Positions 1 through 8,272 of a stretch of DNA of 64,000 nt are shown here, piece by piece; position 1 is the stretch's first letter, and each line of letters begins with the position of its first letter. The DNA is from Caryophanales bacterium UBA1624 (GTDB taxonomy: Bacteria; Bacillota_I; Bacilli_A; RFN20; CAG-826), in assembly GCA_002321395.1 (NCBI GenBank), contig DCMK01000077.1, positions 25,026 through 89,025 of the forward strand. Reading direction: 5' to 3'. The translations under genes and the position numbers were made by a program. The notes beneath the pieces were generated by a model. That model was not told the DNA's origin. It did not search any database and saw only the letters and a list, made by a program, of their open reading frames with translations.

Positions 1-185
1 AAATGGCCGCCTTGCCGATTGCGATGTTGAATGGATGGCCTTTTTCTTATTTCGACGCTTCTTGGAACCCCTATCTTCGAATCGCCTCTTGCCTTATTTA
101 TTTGGCGACGGCGATGTCCCTGATTTCCGGAATCATTTACGTCATTCAGAATCGGCATGTTTTAAAGGAGAAAAACCATGATTGA
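1..185 (+). CDS. pgsA: PgsA-like CDP-alcohol phosphatidyltransferase, C-terminal end (partial)
   Basis: Only the last 60 or so codons are in the window; the gene enters from the left. The piece is hydrophobic, with one clear membrane span (about residues 26-47 of the visible part) and a basic, polar tail, as expected for the C-terminus of phosphatidylglycerolphosphate synthase. The call rests mostly on position: pgsA directly precedes cinA and recA in Bacillus. The stop overlaps the start of the next gene by 8 bases, so the two are translationally coupled. The catalytic CDP-alcohol motif lies outside the window and cannot be checked. Confidence 0.55.
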   Translation, partial: MAALPIAMLNGWPFSYFDASWNPYLRIASCLIYLATAMSLISGIIYVIQNRHVLKEKNHD

Positions 186-669
186 TGCTCGTGAATTGCT
201 GCAAAGGCTCGCAGATCGAAACCTCAAGCTCGGGAGCGTGGAATCCCTAACCGCGGGGCTATTCGGCTCCACGGTTTGCGAAGTCCCCGGAGCGAGCATG
301 GTTTACCGGGGCGGATTGATTACCTATGACCCGGCTTTGAAGGTTTCTTTGGCGAACGTCTCCGCAAAGGACATCGACGAGGAAGGCGTCGTGTCCGCCA
401 AAGTCGCCACCGAAATGGCCGAAGGCGGGAGAAAAGCTCTGGGCTGCGACGTCTGCGTCTCCTGCACAGGCAACGCGGGTCCGGACGTCCAAAAAGGCGG
501 GCAACCCGTCGGAACGGTATTCCTTGGCCTTGCTTATCAAGGGAACGTTTGGACCGTCCCGCTTCATCTGCAAGGAACCCGAAACGAGATTCGTAAAGCC
601 ACCGTCGATGCCATGATCGCCTTTGCCGCGAGTTTGTTCCCGGCTGCCCCGGAGGAAGGGAAAAAATAG
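178..669 (+). CDS. pncC: Nicotinamide-nucleotide amidase (CinA C-terminal domain only)
   Basis: 163 residues that match the CinA C-terminal (PncC) domain, which deamidates nicotinamide mononucleotide in pyridine-nucleotide salvage. Visible motifs are the ESLTAG segment near residue 22, VPGAS/YRGGLITY around 36-50, and CTGNAGP followed by GQPVGTVF in the C-terminal half. Full-length CinA of Bacillus is about 410 residues because of an N-terminal MoCF-like COG1058 domain, which is missing here. The start at 178 overlaps the upstream gene and has AAAGGAG just before it. recA follows after 47 bases. No SOS box was found between them. Confidence 0.85.
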   Translation: MIDARELLQRLADRNLKLGSVESLTAGLFGSTVCEVPGASMVYRGGLITYDPALKVSLANVSAKDIDEEGVVSAKVATEMAEGGRKALGCDVCVSCTGNAGPDVQKGGQPVGTVFLGLAYQGNVWTVPLHLQGTRNEIRKATVDAMIAFAASLFPAAPEEGKK

Positions 670-716
670 GCGATTTCGCCGAATTGCTTTTATAGATAAG
701 GTAAGAGGTAACAGCA

Positions 717-1766
717 ATGACAAAAAACACTTCGCCCGCGAACAACGGGAAGGAACAAGCTTTGGAGGAAGCCCTCCGTTCCATCGAAAAAGCCTATGGG
801 AAAGGCGCCGTTATGCGCCTTGGCGACCATGCCAAGGTCGACGTCGACGTGATTCCGACCGGATCTGTCCTTTTGGATCAGGCCCTTGGCGTCGGCGGAT
901 ATCCCAAAGGAAGAATCGTCGAGATTTATGGTCCTGAGTCTTCTGGGAAAACGACGCTTGCTTTGGAGGCCGTGGCCCAAGCCCAAAAGAAAGGAGGCCG
1001 CGCCGCCTATATTGACGCGGAGCACTCCATCGATCCGGATTATGCGAAGAAGCTCGGCGTCAACATCGATGATTTGATCTTGTCTCAGCCGGATTCCGGC
1101 GAGCAGGCTTTGGAGATCTGCGAAATGCTCGCTCAGTCCAATGCGTTGGACTTAATCGTCGTGGATTCGGTTGCCGCGCTCGTCCCTCAGGCTGAGCTTG
1201 ATGGGGTCATGTCGGACAATCAGGTGGGGTTGCAGGCCCGCCTCATGTCCAAAGGAATGAGGAAGATCGCCGGCGTCTTGGCCCGCACCGGATGCACGGT
1301 CATCTTCATCAATCAGCTTCGCGAAAAAGTGGGGGTGGTCTATGGGAATCCCGAAACGACCACCGGTGGTCGCGCTTTGAAATTCTATGCTTCCATCCGT
1401 TTAGACATTCGCCGCGCCGAAGCCATTAAAGAAGGCGCCAACGTCATTGGGAACACGGTCAAGGTGAAAGTCGTCAAAAACAAGGTGGCCCCTCCTTTTA
1501 AGAGCTGCGTGATTGAGATCATCTTCGGCCAAGGGATTTCCCGGGAGGGGGAGCTGCTGGACCTCGGCGACAAATACGGATTCCTGAAGAAGACCGGTTC
1601 TTGGTACGAGTACAAGGGGAACAAAATCGGAAATGGGAGGGAAGCTTGCAAGAGCTACCTCAAGGAGCATCCGGAAATCGCGGACGAAATCGACAAAGGC
1701 GTCCGGGAGGCCATCCGGAAAGAGTCTCAGCCCGAGGAAGCCGACGAAGACGGGGTCATCGCTTAA
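717..1766 (+). CDS. recA: Recombinase A
   Basis: 349 residues, the usual RecA length. It forms filaments on single-stranded DNA, drives strand exchange and triggers LexA autocleavage. Walker A is GPESSGKTT at residues 72-80; [13 protein letters not shown] and the L1/L2 loop regions ([36 protein letters not shown]) are all present, followed by an acidic tail. The ribosome binding site is modest (AGAGGTAA). I see no Bacillus-type GAAC-N4-GTTC operator in the 47-base upstream gap, so SOS induction cannot be inferred from this sequence. A strong terminator follows directly. Confidence 0.98.
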   Translation: MTKNTSPANNGKEQALEEALRSIEKAYGKGAVMRLGDHAKVDVDVIPTGSVLLDQALGVGGYPKGRIVEIYGPESSGKTTLALEAVAQAQKKGGRAAYIDAEHSIDPDYAKKLGVNIDDLILSQPDSGEQALEICEMLAQSNALDLIVVDSVAALVPQAELDGVMSDNQVGLQARLMSKGMRKIAGVLARTGCTVIFINQLREKVGVVYGNPETTTGGRALKFYASIRLDIRRAEAIKEGANVIGNTVKVKVVKNKVAPPFKSCVIEIIFGQGISREGELLDLGDKYGFLKKTGSWYEYKGNKIGNGREACKSYLKEHPEIADEIDKGVREAIRKESQPEEADEDGVIA

Positions 1767-1770
1767 TTCA

Positions 1771-1794
1771 GGGAGCCGCGAGGCTCCCTTTTCT
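1771..1794 (+). terminator. Rho-independent terminator of recA
   Basis: Stem GGGAGCC (1771-1777) and GGCTCCC (1782-1788) around a GCGA loop, followed by TTTTC. It ends only 14 bases before the extended -10 of the next gene. Confidence 0.85.
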
Positions 1795-1819
1795 CGTGCT
1801 AACTTGTTAAAATAACCCA

Positions 1820-3007
1820 ATGAAAAAAACCAATGTCTGCTACTTCCAATCGGGCGGTCCGACGGCCGTGATCAACTCCTCCCTTTACGGCGTGCTCCTA
1901 GGGGCCAAAGAGAAGGAAAGCAGCATCGGCGAAGTCTATGGTTCCTTAGATGGGATCGAAGGCATCATTGAGGATCGTTTAATCCCCCTTTCTTCACTTT
2001 CGGAAGCGACGGTTTCTCTTCTTCCCCAAACCCCGGGCGTTTTCTTGGGATCATCGCGTTTTAAATTGCACGAAGATCAACAAATTTGGGAAAAGATCAC
2101 CAAAACATTGCAGAAACATGATATTTCCTTGATTTTGGCCAACGGCGGGAATGATTCGATGGATACCTGCGACAAGCTTTCGCGCCACCTTTCCGATTTA
2201 GGGATCCGCGTCGTTGGCATCCCAAAGACCATCGATAACGATTTGGTTTTGACCGATCATTGTCCGGGGTTCGCAAGCGCCGCAAAGCACGTGATCAACC
2301 AAGTGAAGCTCATATCCATCGATGCCCATAGCTACAAAAAAGGGAAAGTCGTCATCATCGAAGTGATGGGCAGGGAAGCGGGGTGGCTCGCCGCCTCCGC
2401 CGATTTGCTGCCTAAGCCCTATCACCCGGATTTGATCTATTTGCCGGAAGGCGAATTCTCTGAACGCGAATTCCTTACCGAGGTTCAAAACCAATACGAA
2501 AGGAAAGGAACCTGCGTCGTCGTGGTTTCTGAGGGGATCCCCGTCCATCACGAAACCCTTGCTCTTTACGATTCTTTTGGGCACGCCTCTCCGGAAGGTG
2601 CCGCGCTTGAGCTTGGCAAACTCGTGAATAAGAAACTCGGCCTTGGGGTCCGCACGGTCATTTTGTCGACCCCGGTTCGCGCGAACCCCTTCCTAACGTC
2701 GAAGGTCGATTCCGAAGAAGCCGCTTTATTGGGGAAAGAAGCCCTTTTTGCGGGCTTAAACGGGGATACGGGCGTGATGGTTGCGTTAGAGCGAGTCAGC
2801 TCTTCCCCCTATCGTTGCAACGTCAAAAAGGTGAAAGTCGGCGAGGTGGCCAACAAAAATCGCCTCTTCCCGAAGGACTGGATACTTTCCTCCTCATCCA
2901 TGAGCAACGAATTCCATGAATATCTTTTGCCCCTTGTCCAAGGGGGTATTGATGTCCGAATGGATGAAAGCGGGTGCTTTCTCGCCGCGAGGCTTGAAAA
3001 GAAATAA
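1820..3007 (+). CDS. pfp: Pyrophosphate-type 6-phosphofructokinase
   Basis: 395 residues of the phosphofructokinase fold. The active-site signature reads NGGNDSMDT (108-116) rather than the GGDGS of ATP-dependent enzymes, and PKTIDNDL (135-142) rather than PGTIDND, which together indicate use of PPi as phosphoryl donor; MGREAGW follows near 190. It would catalyse the reversible fructose 6-phosphate step of glycolysis. The gene lies alone between the recA terminator and the rny leader. There is no Shine-Dalgarno: TG-T-TAAAAT (1805-1813) ends 6 bases before the ATG, so the message is predicted to be leaderless. Cosubstrate choice is inferred from motifs only. Confidence 0.88.
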   Translation: MKKTNVCYFQSGGPTAVINSSLYGVLLGAKEKESSIGEVYGSLDGIEGIIEDRLIPLSSLSEATVSLLPQTPGVFLGSSRFKLHEDQQIWEKITKTLQKHDISLILANGGNDSMDTCDKLSRHLSDLGIRVVGIPKTIDNDLVLTDHCPGFASAAKHVINQVKLISIDAHSYKKGKVVIIEVMGREAGWLAASADLLPKPYHPDLIYLPEGEFSEREFLTEVQNQYERKGTCVVVVSEGIPVHHETLALYDSFGHASPEGAALELGKLVNKKLGLGVRTVILSTPVRANPFLTSKVDSEEAALLGKEALFAGLNGDTGVMVALERVSSSPYRCNVKKVKVGEVANKNRLFPKDWILSSSSMSNEFHEYLLPLVQGGIDVRMDESGCFLAARLEKK

Positions 3008-3096
3008 TAGGTGGAAAACCGATACACGGCCCTCGCGCTTTTCTTTGAATGGGAAAGCCCTTTCAATCGGCTCTATTTTTTCTTTGGAACGCTTGA

Positions 3097-3124
3097 TAAA
3101 ATAGCATCAGTACCTAGAGGTACT
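3097..3124 (+). promoter_or_regulatory. Extended -10 of rny followed by a 5'-terminal inverted repeat
   Basis: TTGATAAAAT contains an extended -10 (TAAAAT, 3097-3102). Seven bases further, at the expected transcription start, lies the inverted repeat AGTACCT-AG-AGGTACT (3109-3124). As RNA it would fold into a six-pair stem with a UAGA loop at the very 5' end of the rny message, or it may be an operator. The remaining leader to the rny start is about 110 bases; CACCCA (3126-3131) could pair with TGGGTG (3210-3215) just before the ribosome binding site. Confidence 0.45.
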
Positions 3125-3237
3125 ACACCCATTGCCTGAAGTTTGGGTTCGCTCATTTATAGATTCCTCGTTCTCGATCATAGTAAGCAAATCACTTCGC
3201 TTTATCGCCTGGGTGCCTTATACAGGAGATTTTGTTT

Positions 3238-4800
3238 ATGGAACCGTTGACTCTCACCTTCCTCATCTTAGCCATCGTCGGATGGCTGGCGGCCATCGCC
3301 CTCGCCATTTTCTTCCTTGTCAACAAAAGCAAGGAAAAGGCGGCGTCGCGCAACGCGGACGAAATTCTGCGCGACGCCAAAATCAAAGCGGAGCACTTGA
3401 CGAAGAACGCCGAAATCGACGCGAAGCAAATCGCCTTCGAGGCCAAGCAAAAAGCCGATAACGAAATCAGGATCCGCAAAGGCGAGCTCGCTTCCGAAGA
3501 GCAGAAGCTCGATCTTCGCGAGCAATCCATCGACGCCAGGGACGCCGCTTTGATCCAAAAAGAGAATTCCTTGGACGCCAAAAAGGAACAGCTCGAGCGT
3601 GAGATCGAAGCCAATAAGAAAAAAGGCGAGGAACTTGACTCCAAAATCAATGACATCCTCACCGAACTGCAGAAAGTCGCGGGGATGTCCGTGAAAGAAG
3701 CCCACGATGAAATCATGGCCCGCGTGGAAAGCAAGATGGCCAGCGAAATCGCCGCTTACATCAAAAACAAAGAGGATGAGGCCAAGGCCACCGTCGAGGC
3801 GAAGGCCACCAATCTCCTCTCCATGGCCGTTCAGAAGTACGCCCAAGACGTCGCCACCGAAAGGACCGTCTCCGTCGTCTCCCTCCCCAGCGATGAGATG
3901 AAGGGGAGGATCATCGGCCGCGAGGGAAGGAACATCAAGGTCTTGGAGCAGCAGCTTGGCGTGGACTTGGTCATCGACGATACGCCCGAAGTCATCACCG
4001 TTTCCTGCTTCGACCCCATCCGCCGCGAAATCGCCAGAAGGTCCTTGGAATACCTGGTCAAAGACGGGCGCATCCAGCCGGGCCGCATCGAAGACGTCGT
4101 CGCCAAATGCAAACGCGAAGTCGCCGATTCGACTCAGAAGTACGGCCAAGAAGCTTGCTACAAGCTGGGTCTTAACAACATCAACCGCGAATTGATGTCC
4201 TACATCGGCAGGCTTCATTACCGGACTTCCTATGGGCAGAACGTCCTTCAGCACTCCATGGAAGTCGCCTACTTCGCCGGCATCATGGCCGGGGAGCTTG
4301 GATTGGACGTCAGCTTGGCCCGCCGCGCCGGGCTGCTCCACGACATCGGCAAAGCCGTTGACTTCGAAGTCGAGGGAAAGCACACCGATCTCGGAGCCCA
4401 ACTCGCTAAGAAATACGGCGAAGGCGACGTCGTCATCAACGCCATCGCCAGCCATCATGGGGACGTGGAAGCTCGCTACGTCATCTCCTATTTGGTCGCC
4501 GCGGGCGACACTCTCTCCGCCGCTAGGCCGGGCGCACGGTCCGAAACCGTGGAAACCTACATCAAGAGGATTGAGCAGCTTGAGACGATCGGCAAATCCT
4601 TCGAAGGCGTCCAGCAAGCTTACGCGTTGCAGGCGGGCAGGGAAATCCGCGTTATGGTCATCCCCGATAAAATCTCCGATTCGGAAGCCGTCGTCATGGC
4701 TCAGCAGATGAAAGATAAGATCGAAAAGGAAATGACCTATCCGGGCGAAATCAAGGTATCCGTCATCCGCGAATACCGCGCGATCGAAACCGCGAAATAA
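3238..4800 (+). CDS. rny: Ribonuclease Y
   Basis: 520 residues, exactly the Bacillus length. RNase Y is the membrane-bound endoribonuclease that starts mRNA decay in Bacillota. Order of domains: membrane anchor (residues 5-28), long coiled coil (about 32-190), KH domain with GRIIGREGRN (223-232), and HD domain with HSMEVA (339-344), LLHDIGKA with metal ligands H368/D369, and a later SHHGD. The ATG at 3238 is chosen because AGGAG (3224-3228) lies 9 bases upstream; a TTG two codons earlier is too close. ymdB follows with one base between, as in Bacillus. Confidence 0.97.
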   Translation: MEPLTLTFLILAIVGWLAAIALAIFFLVNKSKEKAASRNADEILRDAKIKAEHLTKNAEIDAKQIAFEAKQKADNEIRIRKGELASEEQKLDLREQSIDARDAALIQKENSLDAKKEQLEREIEANKKKGEELDSKINDILTELQKVAGMSVKEAHDEIMARVESKMASEIAAYIKNKEDEAKATVEAKATNLLSMAVQKYAQDVATERTVSVVSLPSDEMKGRIIGREGRNIKVLEQQLGVDLVIDDTPEVITVSCFDPIRREIARRSLEYLVKDGRIQPGRIEDVVAKCKREVADSTQKYGQEACYKLGLNNINRELMSYIGRLHYRTSYGQNVLQHSMEVAYFAGIMAGELGLDVSLARRAGLLHDIGKAVDFEVEGKHTDLGAQLAKKYGEGDVVINAIASHHGDVEARYVISYLVAAGDTLSAARPGARSETVETYIKRIEQLETIGKSFEGVQQAYALQAGREIRVMVIPDKISDSEAVVMAQQMKDKIEKEMTYPGEIKVSVIREYRAIETAK

Positions 4801-4801
4801 A

Positions 4802-5611
4802 ATGAGGATTCTCTTCTTCGGCGATATCGTCGGGAGCCTCGGCTTGGCCGGGGTTTCCGACCTTTTGCCTTTTTTAAGGAAAAAATACGCACCCGATTTT
4901 GTCATCGCCAACGGGGAAAACATCACCAAAGGAAAAGGGCTTTCCTATAAGGATTATTCCTCTTTGATCAAGTCGGGCGTCGACTGTGTGACCCTTGGGA
5001 ACCATTGGCATTCCAAGGATCAGATCGATCATTACCTTTCCTACGCCGACCGCCTTGTTCGGCCTTATAACCTGATTGGTTACGACAAGGGTTTCGGAAG
5101 CATGGTCTTCAAGACCGAGGAGGGAAGCCTGCGCGTGAGCAATTTCCTGGGGCAGGCCTTCATGAACGAAGAGGTTACCCCTCCGTTTGAGGCGATGAAT
5201 TCCCTTTTGAGAAAAGAGGAGCCATCGACTTTCCACTTCGTCGACTTCCACGCGGAGTCGACTTCCGAAAAGCAAACCTTCGCTTATGGCTTCGACGGCG
5301 AGGTGAGCGCTGTAGTCGGCACCCATACCCACGTCCAAACCAACGATGCCCATGTCTTGCCTTTGGGGACGGGTTTCATCAGTGATGCGGGGATGTGCGG
5401 GGGGTTCGATACCGTCATCGGCGCCGAAAGGGAATCGGCGATCGACCGCTTTCTCCTTCTTGATCCTTCTGCCCGGCTCCGCTTCCCTGAGGATGGGGAC
5501 CGGCAGATCAACGCCGTTGTTTTGGATTTAAACCCTCTTAATGGATCATGCGAAGGCATCTACCCCTTGTTCTACGTTAACGGAAAGGAAAAAACCTATG
5601 GCAAGAACTGA
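4802..5611 (+). CDS. ymdB: YmdB-type metallophosphoesterase
   Basis: 269 residues. YmdB hydrolyses 2',3'-cyclic nucleotides and affects biofilm and motility choices in Bacillus; it neighbours rny there too. Metal-binding motifs visible are FFGDIVG (residues 4-10), NGENITKG, GNHWHSKDQ (family usually GNHTWD), DFHAESTSEK and GTHTHVQTNDAHVLP with GFISDAGMCG. The ATG follows the rny stop by one base and depends on coupling. The 3' end overlaps the next gene by 14 bases. The TW-to-WH change next to the metal-ligand His of the third motif is unusual but keeps the His. Confidence 0.9.
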   Translation: MRILFFGDIVGSLGLAGVSDLLPFLRKKYAPDFVIANGENITKGKGLSYKDYSSLIKSGVDCVTLGNHWHSKDQIDHYLSYADRLVRPYNLIGYDKGFGSMVFKTEEGSLRVSNFLGQAFMNEEVTPPFEAMNSLLRKEEPSTFHFVDFHAESTSEKQTFAYGFDGEVSAVVGTHTHVQTNDAHVLPLGTGFISDAGMCGGFDTVIGAERESAIDRFLLLDPSARLRFPEDGDRQINAVVLDLNPLNGSCEGIYPLFYVNGKEKTYGKN

Positions 5612-7349
5612 TTATCTTTCTCTCCCGGACATGAAGAAAGCGCGTAGCCGCGTGAAGAAGGCGGAAATCGTTTCGGCTTCTTTGGAAGTCCCTCCTGTCG
5701 TGAAGGCCTATGGCAAAGGGAGAAAGTACTTCATCAAAACCTTTGGATGCCAAGGGAATGTTCGCGATGAGGAAGTCTTAGGTGGCTTTTTGGAATTGGC
5801 GGGAATGAGCCGGACGGAAGACGAACAAGAGGCCGACCTCGTTTTGATCAACACCTGCGCGGTTAGGGAAAACGCGGAGGAGAAAGTCTATGGGGAAATC
5901 GGCAAATTCAAAGCCAAGCATTACGCCGATCCGGATCATTTCATCCTCGGCGTTTGCGGATGCATGATGCAGCAGGAAGGCGTGGCAGAGAAAATCATGC
6001 ATTCCTACCCCTATGTGAATTTGATTTTCGGCACTCACAACATTCCTAACATCCTCAAGCTCATCGAGGGGCATTTGAAGCGGAAAAAGGATTTGGTCCA
6101 AATCATCTCGGGGGAGGGGGATGTTTTCGAAAACCTGCCATCCACGCGCCTCGACAACGTGAAAGCCTTCGTCAATATCTCCTATGGCTGCGACAAATTC
6201 TGCACTTACTGCATCGTCCCTTATACGCGAGGAAGAGAAAGGTCGCGCCCTTTGAAGGACATTGTGGCGGAGTGCCAAGAACTGGTCGAAGAAGGGTTTC
6301 AGGAAATCACCCTTTTGGGAGAGAACGTAAACAGCTACGGCAAGGATTTCCACGATGGGACCAACTTCGCGACCTGCTTGAAGCAAGTCGCCGAGACCGG
6401 AATCCCCCGCCTCCGCTTCATGACGAGCCATCCTTGGGACTTCTCTTCCGACATGCTTGATGTCATCGCCGCTTACCCCAACATCATGAAATGCATCCAT
6501 TTGCCCCTTCAGTCCGGGAACAGCGAAATCCTAGCGAAGATGGGCCGGCGTTATACGCGCGAAGGATATTTGGCCCTGGTCAAAGAAATCCGTGAGAAGA
6601 TCCCCGGATGCGCGATCACCACGGACATCATCGTCGGCTTCCCCAACGAAACGGAGGAGCAATTCGAAGATACGCTCACCCTCTGCCAAGAGGTTCGGTA
6701 CGATGCCGCATTCACGTTCTTATATTCCCCAAGGAAAGGAACTCCGGCCGCCGCGATGGTGGACGATGTCCCGGCAGAGGCGAAGCACGAACGCTTCAAC
6801 CGCCTTTTGAAGGTCATTGAAGAAGGGGTGATGTCCCATTCTTCCCAAATGGTCGGGAAAGTCTACGACGTTTTGGTCGATGGCCCTTCCAAGAAAGATC
6901 CTTCGATGCTTTCGGGCTACACGGAATCGAATAAGCTCATCAATTTCAAAGGGCCCGCATCCTTGAAGGGACTCATCGTCCCGGTGAAGGTGATTGAGGA
7001 CCGCGCTTTCTCCATGATCGGAGAATTGCAGGAAGACCCCCTCATCCTTCTTTGCCGCAAGCTTTCTTCTACCCTGCGGAAAGAAGAGGAAGTCATCGCC
7101 TTCTTCCAAGCGAGGAAAGCCTTCCTGGAAGATGCTTCCCTCCTAGAGCTTCGCTCGAAAATGGAAGACGCCCAAAAGAGGATGATGAGCTGCGCCGGCG
7201 CGGGGAAGGACGAGGAATACCAAAAAGCCAAGAAGGATTATTCCTCTTTCAAAGAAGAATACGATTCCCATCCGGTGACGGAGAATTACCGTTCCGCCCA
7301 AGAAGACGTTTTGCCTTTGCTTAAGAAAATCGGGGCGTTTTTGCAATGA
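5598..7349 (+). CDS. miaB: MiaB tRNA methylthiotransferase fused to a RicA (YmcA) domain
   Basis: 583 residues. Residues about 41-477 are a normal MiaB: N-terminal UPF0004 domain with cluster cysteines C51, C87 and C122, radical-SAM motif YGCDKFCTYC (C198, C202, C205), and a TRAM domain near 414-477. It methylthiolates i6A37 in tRNA. Residues about 483-583 are extra: an alpha-helical Com_YlbF-type domain that aligns with Bacillus YmcA/RicA (CRKLSSTLRKEEEVIAFF, then HPVTENYRSAQEDVLPLL). In Bacillus ricA is the separate gene directly after miaB, so this looks like a genuine fusion. Start chosen at the ATG with GGAAAGGA upstream; it overlaps ymdB. The miaA start overlaps the stop (ATGA). Confidence 0.93.
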   Translation: MARTDYLSLPDMKKARSRVKKAEIVSASLEVPPVVKAYGKGRKYFIKTFGCQGNVRDEEVLGGFLELAGMSRTEDEQEADLVLINTCAVRENAEEKVYGEIGKFKAKHYADPDHFILGVCGCMMQQEGVAEKIMHSYPYVNLIFGTHNIPNILKLIEGHLKRKKDLVQIISGEGDVFENLPSTRLDNVKAFVNISYGCDKFCTYCIVPYTRGRERSRPLKDIVAECQELVEEGFQEITLLGENVNSYGKDFHDGTNFATCLKQVAETGIPRLRFMTSHPWDFSSDMLDVIAAYPNIMKCIHLPLQSGNSEILAKMGRRYTREGYLALVKEIREKIPGCAITTDIIVGFPNETEEQFEDTLTLCQEVRYDAAFTFLYSPRKGTPAAAMVDDVPAEAKHERFNRLLKVIEEGVMSHSSQMVGKVYDVLVDGPSKKDPSMLSGYTESNKLINFKGPASLKGLIVPVKVIEDRAFSMIGELQEDPLILLCRKLSSTLRKEEEVIAFFQARKAFLEDASLLELRSKMEDAQKRMMSCAGAGKDEEYQKAKKDYSSFKEEYDSHPVTENYRSAQEDVLPLLKKIGAFLQ

Positions 7350-8254
7350 TTTTGGTTCTTACCGGTCCTACTGGTAGCGGCAAAAGCAAATTGGCCGTCT
7401 CTTTGGCTAAAAAAATGAATGGCGCGGTCGTCAACGCGGACGCCTATCAAGTTTACCAAGGGCTGAATATCGCCACGGCAAAGCCGAGCGAATCCATGCG
7501 CCTAGAAGTCCCTCATTACCTTTTCGATTTCGTGCCTCTGTCTTCTGATTACAACGTCGTGGAATACCAAGCCGATCTGCGCGGTGAGATCTCTGAGCTT
7601 GAGGGCGCTGGGAAGACGATCATCATCGCCGGGGGGACCGGGCTCTACCTCAAAGCGGGGCTTTACGATTACGAATTCCCCGAAGAAAGGCAGATCGACC
7701 TTTCCTCTTACGAAACGCTCGATAACAAATCCCTTTACCAAAAGGCGCTGGAACTCGATGAAGCATCCGCTAAAGAAATCCATCCCAACAACCGTCGCAG
7801 GGTCCTCCGCCTGATCCAATATTGTTTGGCCACCGGATCGAAACGGTCATCCGTCAACGCTTGCCAAACCCATAAGCCCCTTTATGACGTTCGCTTTTAT
7901 GGCCTTGAAGTGGAAAGGGAACGGCTTTACCCGCTCGTTGAGGAAAGGGTCGAAGAAATGTTCGCGTCGGGCATCGAAGAGGAGAACCGGACGCTGGTCG
8001 ATCGCTACGGCCGCTCTTGCCACGCCTTCCAAGCGATTGGGGTGAAGGAATTCTTCCCTTATTGGGACGGTCAGGCCAATTTAGAGGAAACCAAAGAGCT
8101 CATCAAGAAAAACACTCGCCATTACGTTAAAAAGCAAATGACCTGGTTCCGCCACCAGTTCCCCATTCGCTGGATCAAAGGGGAGGAGGATTTGCTTGCG
8201 GATTTAATATCGCAGGACGGCCTTCTTTCCTCGCCGAAGAACAAGGATAATTAA
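7346..8254 (+). CDS. miaA: tRNA dimethylallyltransferase
   Basis: 302 residues. MiaA adds the isopentenyl group to A37 of tRNAs that read UNN codons, making the substrate of the MiaB domain encoded just upstream. P-loop GPTGSGKSK (residues 7-15), the NADAYQVYQGLNIATAKPS segment, GGTGLYLKAGLYD, and a C-terminal KQMTWFRHQF motif are all present. It overlaps the miaB-ricA stop by 4 bases (ATGA), so the two tRNA-modification steps are translationally coupled. Confidence 0.95.
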   Translation: MILVLTGPTGSGKSKLAVSLAKKMNGAVVNADAYQVYQGLNIATAKPSESMRLEVPHYLFDFVPLSSDYNVVEYQADLRGEISELEGAGKTIIIAGGTGLYLKAGLYDYEFPEERQIDLSSYETLDNKSLYQKALELDEASAKEIHPNNRRRVLRLIQYCLATGSKRSSVNACQTHKPLYDVRFYGLEVERERLYPLVEERVEEMFASGIEEENRTLVDRYGRSCHAFQAIGVKEFFPYWDGQANLEETKELIKKNTRHYVKKQMTWFRHQFPIRWIKGEEDLLADLISQDGLLSSPKNKDN

Positions 8255-8272
8255 GCAAACGAGGAAGCCTCT

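Noticed and set aside
670..716. SOS box before recA
   Set aside because: No GAAC-N4-GTTC or close variant was found in the gap; nothing supports LexA control from this sequence.
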